The notes under the pieces were generated by a model that saw only the letters and a list, made by a program, of their open reading frames with translations, was not told where the DNA came from and ran no database searches. A stretch of DNA of 64,000 nt from NCBI RefSeq assembly GCF_905220565.1, contig NC_059412.1, positions 13,178,125-13,242,124 on the forward strand, written 5' to 3'. Both the position numbers and the translations under genes were made by a program. Positions 32,900 to 42,714 of the stretch are shown here, in pieces. Numbering within the stretch: position 1 is the first letter of the stretch; each line of letters starts with the position of its first letter. The DNA is from Melitaea cinxia (taxonomy: Eukaryota; Arthropoda; Insecta; Lepidoptera; Nymphalidae).

Positions 32900-33097
32900 C
32901 AGGGGTGTCAAACCCAATTTTGCAGAGGGCTATCATATATTTAATTTAGAATGAGTAGGCGGGCCAGATTCAAGTAAAAAAAATATAGTGTGCGCATTTT
33001 TAAACTTCCGTAGAGGAATCGAGTGAAGTCAACGATTCATAAAAGAAGTTAATTTTGTGACACATTGCGATCGCGGGCCGTATCTTTGACATCCCTG
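32900..33097. mobile_element. hAT-type MITE with 8-bp target duplication
   Basis: 198 bp. Terminal inverted repeats CAGGGGTGTCAAA and (reversed) CAGGGATGTCAAA match at 12 of 13 positions. Flanking 8-mers ATCTAGCC (32892-32899) and ATCTAACC (33098-33105) match at 7 of 8, as hAT transposases make 8-bp duplications. Inside, GGGCCAGATTCAAG and GCGGGCCGTATCTTTGACA fit the common CAGGGGTGTCAAAC hAT group. No transposase, so it is non-autonomous. Confidence 0.85.
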
Positions 33098-33196
33098 ATC
33101 TAACCCATCTGCGTTTTCCTGCAAGCGATCTGTGTTTAATCTGCGCAACCGGAAACAAATATCATTATTAGTCTACAAATGTTTATTTTTATACGA

Positions 33197-33402
33197 CTAG
33201 GTCGGCAAACAAGCGTACGGTCCACATGATAATAAGCGGTTATCGAAACCTATAGACGCCTGCAACACCATAAGCATCGCAAGCGCGTTGCCTACCCCCA
33301 ACCCTCGTCAGGAGTTCTGCCTACCTTATTCACTGCCATAACTTGTACATAACTAGTTATTTTGCCGCGATCTTATGTAAGGTTGAGCTAGTTCCTTTTT
33401 GC
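33197..33402 (-). repeat. Interspersed repeat family A
   Basis: GGTCGGCAAACAAGCGTACG, TAGACGCCTGCAACACCATA, GCATCGCAAGCGCGTTGCCT and GATCTTATGTAAGGTTGAGC follow the family order; 3' portion diverged. Confidence 0.7.
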
Positions 33403-33702
33403 GAATTATATTCTAGTTTTCTTATAGTAAACTTTGCTTTGTGTTCTTATGAAATTAAAAATTGGAAAAATTCAAAAAGAAAATAACGATTATTTGAACT
33501 TCACTTGTTCGACAGTTCTCAAAACAGAACAGTTGTCTGTCAGGTTAACTAGTTCAAGGATATTTATTTATTTATTTTGTTTTAAAACTTTATTAAAAAG
33601 CAAAAGGCAGACATAAAACTATACAGTCTTATTTATCTATTGATATTTATGTCGTATAAATTTGTTTAGTACTGGTATCTTGTTTACAACATTTCATGGC
33701 AC

Positions 33703-33774
33703 GACTCCGTGGCGCAACGGTAGCGCGTCTGACTCCAGATCAGAAGGTTGCGTGTTCAAATCACGTCGGGGTCA
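33703..33774 (+). tRNA. tRNA-Trp (anticodon CCA)
   Basis: A 72-nt cloverleaf with all stems paired: acceptor GACTCCG/CGGGGTC, D stem GCGC/GCGC, anticodon stem TCTGA/TCAGA around loop CTCCAGA (anticodon CCA at 33735-33737), T stem GCGTG/CACGT (one wobble) with loop TTCAAAT. The discriminator base is A and CCA is not encoded, as usual in eukaryotes. It reads UGG codons. It agrees with the standard insect tRNA-Trp sequence as I know it. A T-run at 33803-33808 may stop RNA polymerase III. It has no intron and is not part of a repeat seen here. The 98-codon frame over it is accidental. Confidence 0.96.
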
Positions 33775-34344
33775 TCGTATGTTTATTAATTAATAAACTA
33801 TTTTTTCATTTTAATTTGATTTTAGAAAAATCTGTAGATAAAAATAAAATTGTAGATAAAAATATTGTTATAAAGCGATCAGAAATTAGATATTTTCCAA
33901 AAATATTTAATGTGCATTTTCATCAATTAAACTTTTTAAATGAGAAGAATAATACACATAAACAGAAAGTATATCAAGATCAGCTACAATAAAATATATT
34001 ATTGTAAAATCACTTAAAGTTATTTATAATTTTCAACTATTATTACGATTAATTTTATTATCAAACTATCAAATATTTGTACAATTATAATTTAAAAATA
34101 TTTTACTGATCGCCATGTACCGACAATATTTTATACACATTTGTCGTTAATATCGCCTAAACAAGATAACTACAACACGATAAAAAGATTGACTTGAACA
34201 AAGTCCCAGACGGTTCAAGACAATGAATTGTTAACGGCATCAAATTTCTTTTATCGCGAGCGAGACGTAAACAGTCACTCGTCATTATGAAAGTATCCAT
34301 CGCCTATCATTCATACGCGGAACGTTGAGTGTACACATCGCAAG
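33775..34344. other. Spacer between tRNA-Trp and Naglu
   Basis: 570 bp, AT-rich up to about 34230 and then more mixed (TTATCGCGAGCGAGACGTAA, CATACGCGGAACGTTGAG). The latter part probably holds the Naglu promoter and 5' UTR. No clear TATA box was seen, and no initiator can be assigned with confidence. Confidence 0.4.
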
Positions 34345-36432
34345 ATGCAATTATACGTACTCTCGATTATCGCCAGCTTAATTTCGTCTGGATTAACTAT
34401 AAATTTGAATTACTTGGACCCGGTGAAATTACAAACGAAACTTTCACCAGCAATACAGCAAGATACCGCCCTAAACATCATCAGTCAGTATTTAAACAAT
34501 GTTGAAGTGGAGGTAAATCCTATCATGTTCAGTAATCATAAAGACGTATTTTCACTTCGAACTACAAATGGTCAGTTGCACATCAGAGCGAGTACTGGAG
34601 TAGCGGCGGTGTGGGGTTTTAATTACTACCTTAAAAAATACTGCAAGTGTCAAATAGCGTGGCAAGTTCAGAGGGTTGTTATACCGTCGCCTTTACCGGA
34701 TGTTGATGAAGTCGTCATAGCTAATGACAGATTCCGCTATTATCAGAACGTGTGTACTGCGTCTTATAGCTTTGTGTGGTGGAAGACAGACGACTGGCGG
34801 TCGCATGTAGAATGGATGGCATTAAATGGGATTAACTTAGCGTTGGCTCCTGTTGCCCAAGAAGCTGCATGGGCGAGAATTTACAGACAATTAGGTATGT
34901 CAGAGGATGATATTAAGGAACATTTCACTGGTCCGGCTTTCCTCGCCTGGCTTCGTATGGGAAACGTTCATAGGTGGGGCGGACCACTACCTCAATCTTG
35001 GCACGACCAACAAAGGGATATTCAGGATAAAATTGTCGGTCTTATGTTCAAACTTGGTATGATACCAGTCTTTCCAGCGTTCAACGGCCACGTACCGAGA
35101 GCATTTAAGAATATATTCCCTAATATGACTTTATACAATGTTACTACTTGGAACAGATTTGATTCTGAGTACTGTTGCAATTTATTTATAGATCCAAAAG
35201 AGCCAGCATTTAAAACAATAGGAAAAATGTTCCTAAAGGAAATCACGGCTGGAACTAGTACCGGAAATATTTATACGGTGGATCCTTTTAATGAGGTCGA
35301 AGTACAACCGTGGTCTACGTCTCTGGTACAAGAAACTGCTAAATCAATATTCTCCACCATATCTGAAATGGATAAAGACGCAGTGTGGCTTCTTCAAAAC
35401 TGGATGTTCGTTTATAACACTATGCTGTGGCCTTTAAAGCGAGTAAAAATCTTCCTGACATCTGTGCCAAACGGACGAATGTTAATACTCGACTTGCAGT
35501 CAGAGCAATCGCCACAATTTGACTTATACGAAATGTATTACGGGCAACCGTTCATTTGGTGCATGCTGCATAATTTCGGAGGAACATTAGGAATGTTTGG
35601 CAATATGCAAACAATTAATGAGGACGTTTACAAGACAAGAAATCGTGTGTATAGCACAATGCTTGGAATAGGACTAACTCCTGAAGGGATTAATCAAAAC
35701 TACGTTGTTTACGATTTAATGTTAGAAAGTGCTTGGCGGTTAGGTCCTGTTGAAGATTTGAACAAATGGGTTGAAGATTACGCCGAAAGAAGATATGGAT
35801 GCAATGCAACAGCAACAGCTTGGAAATACTTATTGAAAAGCGTATACAATTTCAGTGGTCTTAACCGAATGAGAGGGAAATACGTGGTGACGCGTCGGCC
35901 CAGTTTCCGAATAAGACCCTGGGCTTGGTACAAAAGTAGCGACTTGTTTGACGCTCTGAAAGGACTAATTTTTAGTGAGAGTTGTGATTCTTCTGGATTT
36001 ATACACGATGTTGTCGACGTAACAAGACAAGCTTTGCAATACAGAATAGACCAACTGTACGTTAATTTATCGAGAGATAGATTCTCCAATACTATCATAT
36101 TTAATTATACAATAACAAGATTTCTGGACGCTATGACAGATATGGAAAATATACTGGCAACAAACGACGATTTTAAAGTTGGTCAATGGGTTGATTCCGC
36201 CAAACGGATGGCGCCAACGACGATAGATTCATATTTTTACGAATTAAATTCCCGCAACCAGATAACCCTATGGGGACCGAAAGGTGAAATAACAGATTAC
36301 GCTTGCAAACAATGGGCAGAACTCATTCACTATTACTATAAGCCAAGATGGGCAACATTTTTAGAGATAGCTTTAGACGCAAAAATGAGGAATGAAATAT
36401 TTGATGAAAAAAAACGCTCAAGCCGTGGTTAG
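34345..36432 (+). CDS. Naglu: Alpha-N-acetylglucosaminidase (GH89), intronless, C-terminus frameshifted
   Basis: Removes terminal alpha-linked N-acetylglucosamine from heparan sulfate in the lysosome. The 695-codon frame opens with a hydrophobic signal peptide (about residues 1-18), then the N-terminal domain, the catalytic barrel (WWKTDDW, then WMALNGINLALAP near residues 146-170; FTGPAFLAW; PAFNGHVP) and the alpha-helical C-terminal domain. The acid/base Glu is Glu317 in DPFNE and the nucleophile Glu447 in TPEG, matching human Glu316 and Glu446. QPFIWCMLHNFGG is typical of the family. The frame ends early at an A8 tract (36407-36414): with 7 A the reading would continue to 36682, giving about 778 aa, near the human 743. 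There are no introns, so it may be a retrocopy or an intron-free ancestral form. The long open frame and intact active site argue for function, with the A8 tract an assembly error or a recent mutation. Confidence 0.93.
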   Translation: MQLYVLSIIASLISSGLTINLNYLDPVKLQTKLSPAIQQDTALNIISQYLNNVEVEVNPIMFSNHKDVFSLRTTNGQLHIRASTGVAAVWGFNYYLKKYCKCQIAWQVQRVVIPSPLPDVDEVVIANDRFRYYQNVCTASYSFVWWKTDDWRSHVEWMALNGINLALAPVAQEAAWARIYRQLGMSEDDIKEHFTGPAFLAWLRMGNVHRWGGPLPQSWHDQQRDIQDKIVGLMFKLGMIPVFPAFNGHVPRAFKNIFPNMTLYNVTTWNRFDSEYCCNLFIDPKEPAFKTIGKMFLKEITAGTSTGNIYTVDPFNEVEVQPWSTSLVQETAKSIFSTISEMDKDAVWLLQNWMFVYNTMLWPLKRVKIFLTSVPNGRMLILDLQSEQSPQFDLYEMYYGQPFIWCMLHNFGGTLGMFGNMQTINEDVYKTRNRVYSTMLGIGLTPEGINQNYVVYDLMLESAWRLGPVEDLNKWVEDYAERRYGCNATATAWKYLLKSVYNFSGLNRMRGKYVVTRRPSFRIRPWAWYKSSDLFDALKGLIFSESCDSSGFIHDVVDVTRQALQYRIDQLYVNLSRDRFSNTIIFNYTITRFLDAMTDMENILATNDDFKVGQWVDSAKRMAPTTIDSYFYELNSRNQITLWGPKGEITDYACKQWAELIHYYYKPRWATFLEIALDAKMRNEIFDEKKRSSRG

Positions 36433-36682
36433 GTACACGGTTGAGGAGAAATTTTTAACAACGACATTGGATTCATTACCCGCTGATAACACTATATCGT
36501 TAGCATCAAACTTGTATCAGAAATGGGCCTTTGTGTCTAATCTTGATGATTTGCCTTGTACTTTGATTAAGAAGAATCCAGAACGAAGAACTACATTAGC
36601 CGATACTGATATAGATGGTGATGATATTATTGAGAATAATCCATCGATAGTAATGCTACATCCAACGAAACCTGCTAATTAA
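36413..36682 (+). pseudogene. Naglu: C-terminal part of Naglu in the shifted frame
   Basis: In the frame one base earlier, the sequence after the A8 tract reads KNAQAVVRYTVEEKF...SLASNLYQKW. This corresponds to the final helix and the LAKKIFLKYYPRW-type end of other NAGLU proteins. About 35 further residues, rich in Asp/Asn, follow before TAA at 36680-36682. It would not be translated from the upstream start unless one A were absent in the real genome or in the RNA, or the ribosome slipped. Listed separately so that the break is visible. Confidence 0.7.
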
Positions 36683-36685
36683 TTA

Positions 36686-37033
36686 TCTATTGTAATATTA
36701 TAAAGCTGAAGAACATCTTCATCAACATTTCCGCGCTAATTTCAGGAACTACGTCTTGTTCGAACTGCAACATCCTTGTTGTGTTTGATAGTGCATTTAC
36801 CGGGCTATATAATATGTTGAACGTTTTTTGCATTCAAATGCGGGTTAAACAATGGGATACATCTAGTAACAATATAAATCTGTATATTTATAAATGAATT
36901 TTATAATTTGTATAAATCTTTTTTTTTGTGTTCCTTACTATTAAGATAAGGTTTAGATAACAAAATTTAAAAAAAAAAAATTGATATATTCCCGAAAAAA
37001 AAATGGGGGTACGAAGTTAACTCGGTCAGTTAG
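36686..37033 (+). mobile_element. Helitron-like element in the Naglu 3' flank, copy F10
   Basis: Begins A|TCTATTGTAATATTATAAAG, 3 bp after the TAA of the shifted Naglu frame, with GCTGAAGAACATC as in copies at 8093 and 37675. Ends ACGAAGTTAACTCGGTCAG-TTAG|T, where CTAG has changed to TTAG. It occupies the place of the Naglu 3' UTR, so the gene's poly(A) signal must lie in it or beyond. Confidence 0.6.
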
Positions 37034-37674
37034 TTCTATATAAAAATAAACTTAGTATTCTTCACAACGTAGTATTTATTTAAAGGTATACTTTTTTTTA
37101 CTGTAACGCACTGAATGTGAAAAACAAACAAATATTTAACAGATTATCATTTAGTTTTTATGATTTTGTAATTATTTATCAATTATTTTATTTAATTATT
37201 AATTTAACCTAAAACTTTGAACTCAAACTCATATAACGCTAAAGTCCTATATTTTAAATAATATTTTTTTACGTTATTTTGTTTATTTGAAAAAAAAAAT
37301 TTTTTTCTTCGATAAGTTAATAAAAAAGGGTTTATTTTCTATTCATAATTATTCATAAATAAACGAATAATTCTCGACACAATTTACTCAGCACGCTACG
37401 CTACTGTAACTGCTCACCATTTAGTAGCTTACCTACAAGTTTAATCTAATACTTAAAACAAAATAAATTGTTATTACTTATTAATTTCCTCACTTGTAAT
37501 GGTTATCTGTTTGTTTTATTTCTGTCTTTTCTATTTTTTTATCTCCTATTTGAACGACTAATGACTAATGATTAGAGACAGACTGGTCAGGTCAGAATAA
37601 TTTTTTTTGGCCATACTAATAAAGTAGAGTTGATCCGAGGAACGAAAGTTCATATGTTATTCTACATCTATAAT
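37034..37674. other. AT-rich non-coding stretch
   Basis: No gene or repeat end. May contain the Naglu polyadenylation site; AATAAA-like words are frequent here and none stands out. Confidence 0.35.
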
Positions 37675-37948
37675 TCTATACTAATATTATAAAGCTGAAG
37701 AGTTTGTTTGTTTGTTTGTTCATTTGAAGGCGCCAATCTCAAATACTGGTCCCATTTGAAAAATTCTTTCAGTGCTATATAGCCCATTTATCGAGGAAGG
37801 CTATAGGCTATATATCATCACGCTAAGACCGATAGGAGTAGATCACCAATAAATAATGTTTCAAGTCGTGGTTTTTTTTCTTTTGAGAGCTTTCCCAGTT
37901 AGCCCAAAGAAACTGTTCCATGCGGACGAAGTCGCGGGCAGAAGCTAG
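37675..37948 (+). mobile_element. Helitron-like element, copy F9
   Basis: Starts TCTATACTAATATTATAAAG then GCTGAAGAGTTTGTTTG and ends GCGGACGAAGTCGCGGGCAG with CTAG (37945-37948) followed by T. The GCGGAC/GTCGC pairing before the end forms the terminal hairpin. No ORF. Confidence 0.75.
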
Positions 37949-39505
37949 TTTAAAATAAAAACGCAAAACCTCAAAAGTAAGCTTTAGAACAGACATAAAT
38001 AAACACGCTTGATAGACTTTATGTAAATTTGATACTCGAATGGAAGGTGACGATAGTGTCTACACCGGCAAAGCCGCAGGCAAAAGGTAAGCGTATAAGG
38101 TAAGCTTCATACTAGTAGAGCGGTGATAATAACCGTCAAAGCGATCTAGTGGTCTAGTTGTATAAATTATATAGTAACCAAAGTTGCTTACTCGTGTCAA
38201 GGTACCGGTAACTTGTACTCTATCCCAGTATAGACATCGTTTTATAAACTTAAGAGGTTTGCTTGCAATCTATTTAATTTATTTATTCTTTTTTATACAT
38301 CAAATTACAAAAAAACACAGTGGCAAACTAGAAAAAAGTTGAAACTAAAATCCGAAATCTAAAATACGACGAAATAAAGTTAGTACGTCACTTTATGTGT
38401 TATAGAGGGCGCCGCATTCGATATACTGTGACTTCATATAGACTATAATCAGCGGAAAATTAAGACGCTTCTAATGATACCTTATTTGTATAAATATGAC
38501 TAGTTTGGGAGTTTTTTTTAATATAACTAGTTTTTTTTTTTTGTTTTGGAGATATGATGAGAACAGATGAATACACACATACTTAGACTGCTAAAATTAT
38601 AACCCTCCTTTTTGCTTTGTCGGAGTCAGGTGATAAAAAATAAGAGAGAAAATATTTCTTAAATAATAATAACGTTTGGTCAAATCAATATAATATTAAC
38701 GTCTATATACAATTATACATACACACCATACAAATACATATTTATGTATCATACACATATATGTATATACATATTATGTATATGTATATATCACGTTAGT
38801 AAAATATACTTGTATAGATGTAAATATAAAAATATACAATGTCAGCCTATGCGTTTGTGTTTATTCGAATTTGTGTTGATTTATTCAAATTTCTAACTCA
38901 AGGTTTGCGTAGGATTGTTGATTATGGAAGAAACATAAAACAAATAAACAAGTATAATTATGAAAGCTGTAAATGCTGTGTATACTTTTACCATATTAAA
39001 AACAAAATCTAAAATATCTATGGTTAGAGCGGCTTCAGGATGAATCAGCAACTCGCCTTTTAATTTTAAAGGAAAAAGTGCAATGTGAAAACGTCAAAAA
39101 AATCAAATCGATATTTCTGTAGTTATGCCCTTTGAGCAATAAGGTGTAAATATCTAGATATATAAGTGAACTATATGTGTGTGTTAACTGCGTACATTCA
39201 ACGCACGTTCCCCCCTGAAACCGAGGCATCTTTAGAAATTAGATTCTGTGACGATCAATTATGATGTGTACGTTTCCTGACTACATTTTCATGTCTGAAA
39301 ATTATAAATGTGTATGAATATACCTAGTAGCGGAAGGATAATGAAGTTTCTAGGATATGCATAATTTTTTTTTGATTATTATATAAAATCAGAAGTTAAA
39401 TCTGATACATACAAATGATTAGCCGAAATATATGTGCGCGGGTAGCTCCCGAACGCCTGCAAAACATTTTTTTGTGTGTCTATTATTATCAGAACAAAGA
39501 GATAA
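37949..39505. other. AT-rich non-coding stretch
   Basis: No gene recognised. 38690-38850 is rich in TATGTATATACATA words. 38595-38640 (TATAACCCTCCTTTTTGCTT then TGTCGGAGTCAGG) is reminiscent of Helitron-like interiors. Confidence 0.4.
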
Positions 39506-39760
39506 TTGTTTTTGCTCCCAAACGGAAAAAACCGACTTCAATTACGACAACTACAACGTAAGTAGGCGAAAAAAATTAACAAACGCACTAGTCGTCACTA
39601 CGATTTTCGAGGATTTCCCCCGATTTCTCTGGGATTCCATCATCAGATCCTGGTTTCCTTATCATGGTACTTTGGATATTTCTTTTCCAACAAAAAAGAA
39701 TTATCAAAATCGGTGCATAAACGACGAAGCTATCCCAAAAATTTAATTAAAATTACAAAA
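39506..39760 (+). repeat. Interspersed repeat family E, copy 5 (internally deleted)
   Basis: TTTGCTCCCAAACGGAAAAA then CCGACTTCAATTAC, CGAGGATTTCCCCCGATTTC, AAAATCGGTGCATAAACGAC. The right end has been lost. Confidence 0.6.
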
Positions 39761-40696
39761 AATTGATAGATTGAAAAAAAAATTTGGTGTAAAGTTTACC
39801 AGGTCATCTAGTGTTTTCTGATACTATTCTATAGATACAGTCTATTTTTAAAATATATATTATTTTGTGACACTGATTATAGCAATTTCTTGCATTTTCA
39901 AAAGTTCAAACTACCCACTTTCGTGAGAGGTCATTAAACTTTATAAATATTCTTCGTTAGCGGTAAATTATTCAAAATCGTGTTAGTGGTTTGTTAGAAA
40001 GTATGTCAGATTGTTATCTCTAAGTATGAAATCGAGTGATCAATAATATTTTTGTTACAGTAATTAACAATGAAGGTTTGAAGATAAATTAACAATGAAG
40101 GTTTGAAGAATTCTAAATAAAAGTATATTATGGTTCATATAATGAAATATTTCAAATAATATTTGAACAATATCTGACGAGTAGCATCTGAGTTATAATT
40201 TTTTCAAATTTTATAAAAAAAAAATCTTTTTTCGATGATTAATTTAAGTCAAGTTACCCCACAGAAAATGGTCGACCTAAAAGATCACACAAAAGACAAA
40301 ACCTACAAGGCACCATACTAGAAAAAAAATATTTTGTAATCAATTAAATTTCCAACAAAATAAATTCGGAACTCTATCCAATGCTTTATAAAAATCGTCC
40401 ACGGTAAATGGCTGAGGTCACGGCACGTCACTGTGTTCTTTGTGTGTGACACTTTTATAACGAGGGTCGGCGTAAATAGCTTAGAGGCATAAAAACACAG
40501 ATGTCCTTTCTCACGTCTGATTTTAGGTAGAATAATTTAATGTTCGTTAATGAATTTTGTTATTTGTACGTTTGTATTCGACTAAATGGAATTTCGTTGT
40601 ACCGAATTTCGTAATGATAAAGTGAGAACTATATTTTAAGCTAGAATTACCTTTCTGTTGAGACCGGATTTAGTTAATGTAGTTTTTACATTTGAC
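39761..40696. other. Non-coding stretch with a 25-bp tandem duplication
   Basis: No gene. AATTAACAATGAAGGTTTGA occurs at 40062 and again at 40087. Confidence 0.4.
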
Positions 40697-40800
40697 TAGC
40701 CTGTTGGCATAGTTTTCACCAACCCTGCTTTCTGCTCTAGGGGTTGGGGGTTCGATTTTCGCCTCGAGTGTGAGTGTGATATTATGTAAAAAAAATTCAG
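40697..40800 (+). mobile_element. tRNA-derived SINE, family B, head only
   Basis: CCTGTTGGCATAGTTTTCAC (A-box side, altered), TGCTTTCTGCTCTAGGGGTT and GGGGGTTCGATTTTCGCCTC (B box), then GTGTGAGTGTGATATTATGT; body missing. Confidence 0.55.
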
Positions 40801-40944
40801 TTACAGAGACTGCACATAGAAACAGAACAGAACAGCAGAACTTAAAAGTTTCGTATTAAAATTTGAAATTTCATAATGTTTGAATTAAAATTATGTGTAA
40901 AATGTTGCACAATACGTCAGCTGTATAAATAAATAAATATATTA

Positions 40945-41118
40945 TAACATACACACACGGTCGTCTGTTCCTATGGTAAGCAACTTAATGCTTGTGTTAC
41001 AGGTAACAGCCGACTGTTATAACTGAATTTTTTTTGATAAACATACATAGAAATAATACATATATAAATACAAATATTACACCCAGACTCAGGCGGGTAT
41101 CGAACCCGCAACCCGATA
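40945..41118 (-). mobile_element. tRNA-derived SINE, family B
   Basis: Reversed: CACACGGTCGTCTGTTCCTA, GTAACAGCCGACTGTTATAA, TACACCCAGACTCAGGCGGG and TATCGAACCCGCAACCCG. The A-box end is replaced by a TA-rich run (41120-41165). Confidence 0.7.
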
Positions 41119-41251
41119 TACTGCTATAATATATATATTATTATATATAGCTACAAATATACTGCTACGAGCATGTCAGTGACGCGAGCCCTTAAGATTT
41201 TTCCCCACCAAAAAGTGCCCAACGCGGTCAAAGAAGTTTTCACTTCAAAAA

Positions 41252-41330
41252 ATGTACAGCTATATCAACCGGCTGTTACCTATAACATAGTTACTTATCT
41301 TAGTAACAGATGAACGTGTGTATGTTATAA
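41252..41330 (+). repeat. SINE family B, 3' fragment
   Basis: ACAGCTATATCAACCGGCTG, TTACCTATAACATAGTTACT, GAACGTGTGTATGTTATAAA: end of the family only. Confidence 0.55.
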
Positions 41331-41334
41331 AAGA

Positions 41335-42555
41335 AAAAAACCTCAGGTTGGTTGGCGGTTATGGTTTTTCATTATTCTAAATAATTAAATGCATAATTTA
41401 GCAGTTTTGTAGCAGAAAGGCGAAGAAAATTAAACTTTTCAAACTTTTTAACATACTGCGCAAAGTATATGACTTACAATATAACACATATTTTCCGATA
41501 ATTCTAAAAGTATGGAAATTATCAAGATGGTGTCTCAAAAATAAATTTCATACGCACGTGTTGTTACGTATCACACGCAAAATTGTACAGCATAGAAATT
41601 TCAGAGCCGTTTCCGCTACTTCCGAACGTTAAAAACGACAAAGAGTTTTTCCTTTTTTTAATATTACGCGAAAATACCTTTTTATTAATCCCCCTACCCG
41701 ACCCTTACCTATTTTATTGCCATTTCACCAGCCTTCGTTCAAAATCCAAAAGTCTCCCTTATGCGTGAACAGAGTGACAATGATATATTTTTAAAATTTT
41801 CTCATATTTATAGGATTTCTTTAGTGTTTCGATGAATTATATTAATTAAAAAGTATAAATATTTATTAATCAACATCATCCATGGCTTCTAAGTTATCGG
41901 TGCCTTTTTTTTTAAATATATTATGCTTTACGTTTATTCTAGCTTTTGCCCGTAACTACCTCCGCATGGATATTATAAGCAGCATTTTTATTACCTAGGA
42001 TACTTATTCTGTAGATAACATGCTTTCTTCTTTACTAAAGTCTAAATATTGTAATATAAAATATAATAATTATTAAATTGTTAAAAAGATATTTCATAAA
42101 AATGACGCTTAGACTTATTAATTTTTTCGTTTAAATAATTTGGTTCAGTTAAATAATAAAGAAATAAAATGCTTAAAATTTAATCACGCGAAAGCAAGAG
42201 CAGTTTCAACGCAATGGTTAGTGTTTAATCTTAGCAATCCAGTCTTTGTCGAGATGCTTTGCTAGCTAAAGTCTTCCATTAAGGTTGTTTAATTTAAGAT
42301 CGCTTAAATTAAAACTTCGCTACATAGTAACGTGTTTAAAGCTTTGAGGAAACTTGTCAGCATCCAGTTATCGTGGCGTAGCAGTTCACATTTATCATTT
42401 AAAGCATTCATATTAAAGTTCAAGTAGTTTAATAGTAAAAAATATATTTTGCATACGAACTTAAACACTTTTATACAACTTAAAGGGACAAAATTATATA
42501 CATAACAATAAGGTTGTATCGCTTATACGAGCACGAATATAAATTTGTAAGAAAT
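41335..42555. other. Non-coding stretch
   Basis: No gene. The 61-codon frame at 41583-41768 has no domain and no supporting features. AT-rich with no clear repeat ends. Confidence 0.4.
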
Positions 42556-42714
42556 TAGCAGTACCCTGCGCGCGTTGTTACGCTTTTTTTTGGTCGTACC
42601 AACTCAGAAACCTTTATGGGCTCACGCACAACACTTTGCTGAAGATAATGACATGATGCATAGTTTACGATTCTATGAAGGTCATATGGACAAACATTTT
42701 TTTTATATATATAG
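42556..42714 (-). mobile_element. Probable Helitron-like element, other family
   Basis: Minus strand begins TCTATATATATAAAAAAAAT and ends near GCGCGCAGGGTACTGCTAAT, where CTAA stands for CTAG. The interior CAACTCAGAAACCTTTATGG and GCTCACGCACAACACTTTGC are typical of a short AT-flanked repeat. Borders moderately sure. Confidence 0.5.

Noticed and set aside
33696..33992. 98-codon open frame
   Set aside because: It crosses the tRNA-Trp gene and AT-rich flank; coding potential is not supported.
35022..36098. Minus-strand frames of 74-106 codons inside Naglu
   Set aside because: They are antisense shadows of the well-supported plus-strand gene.
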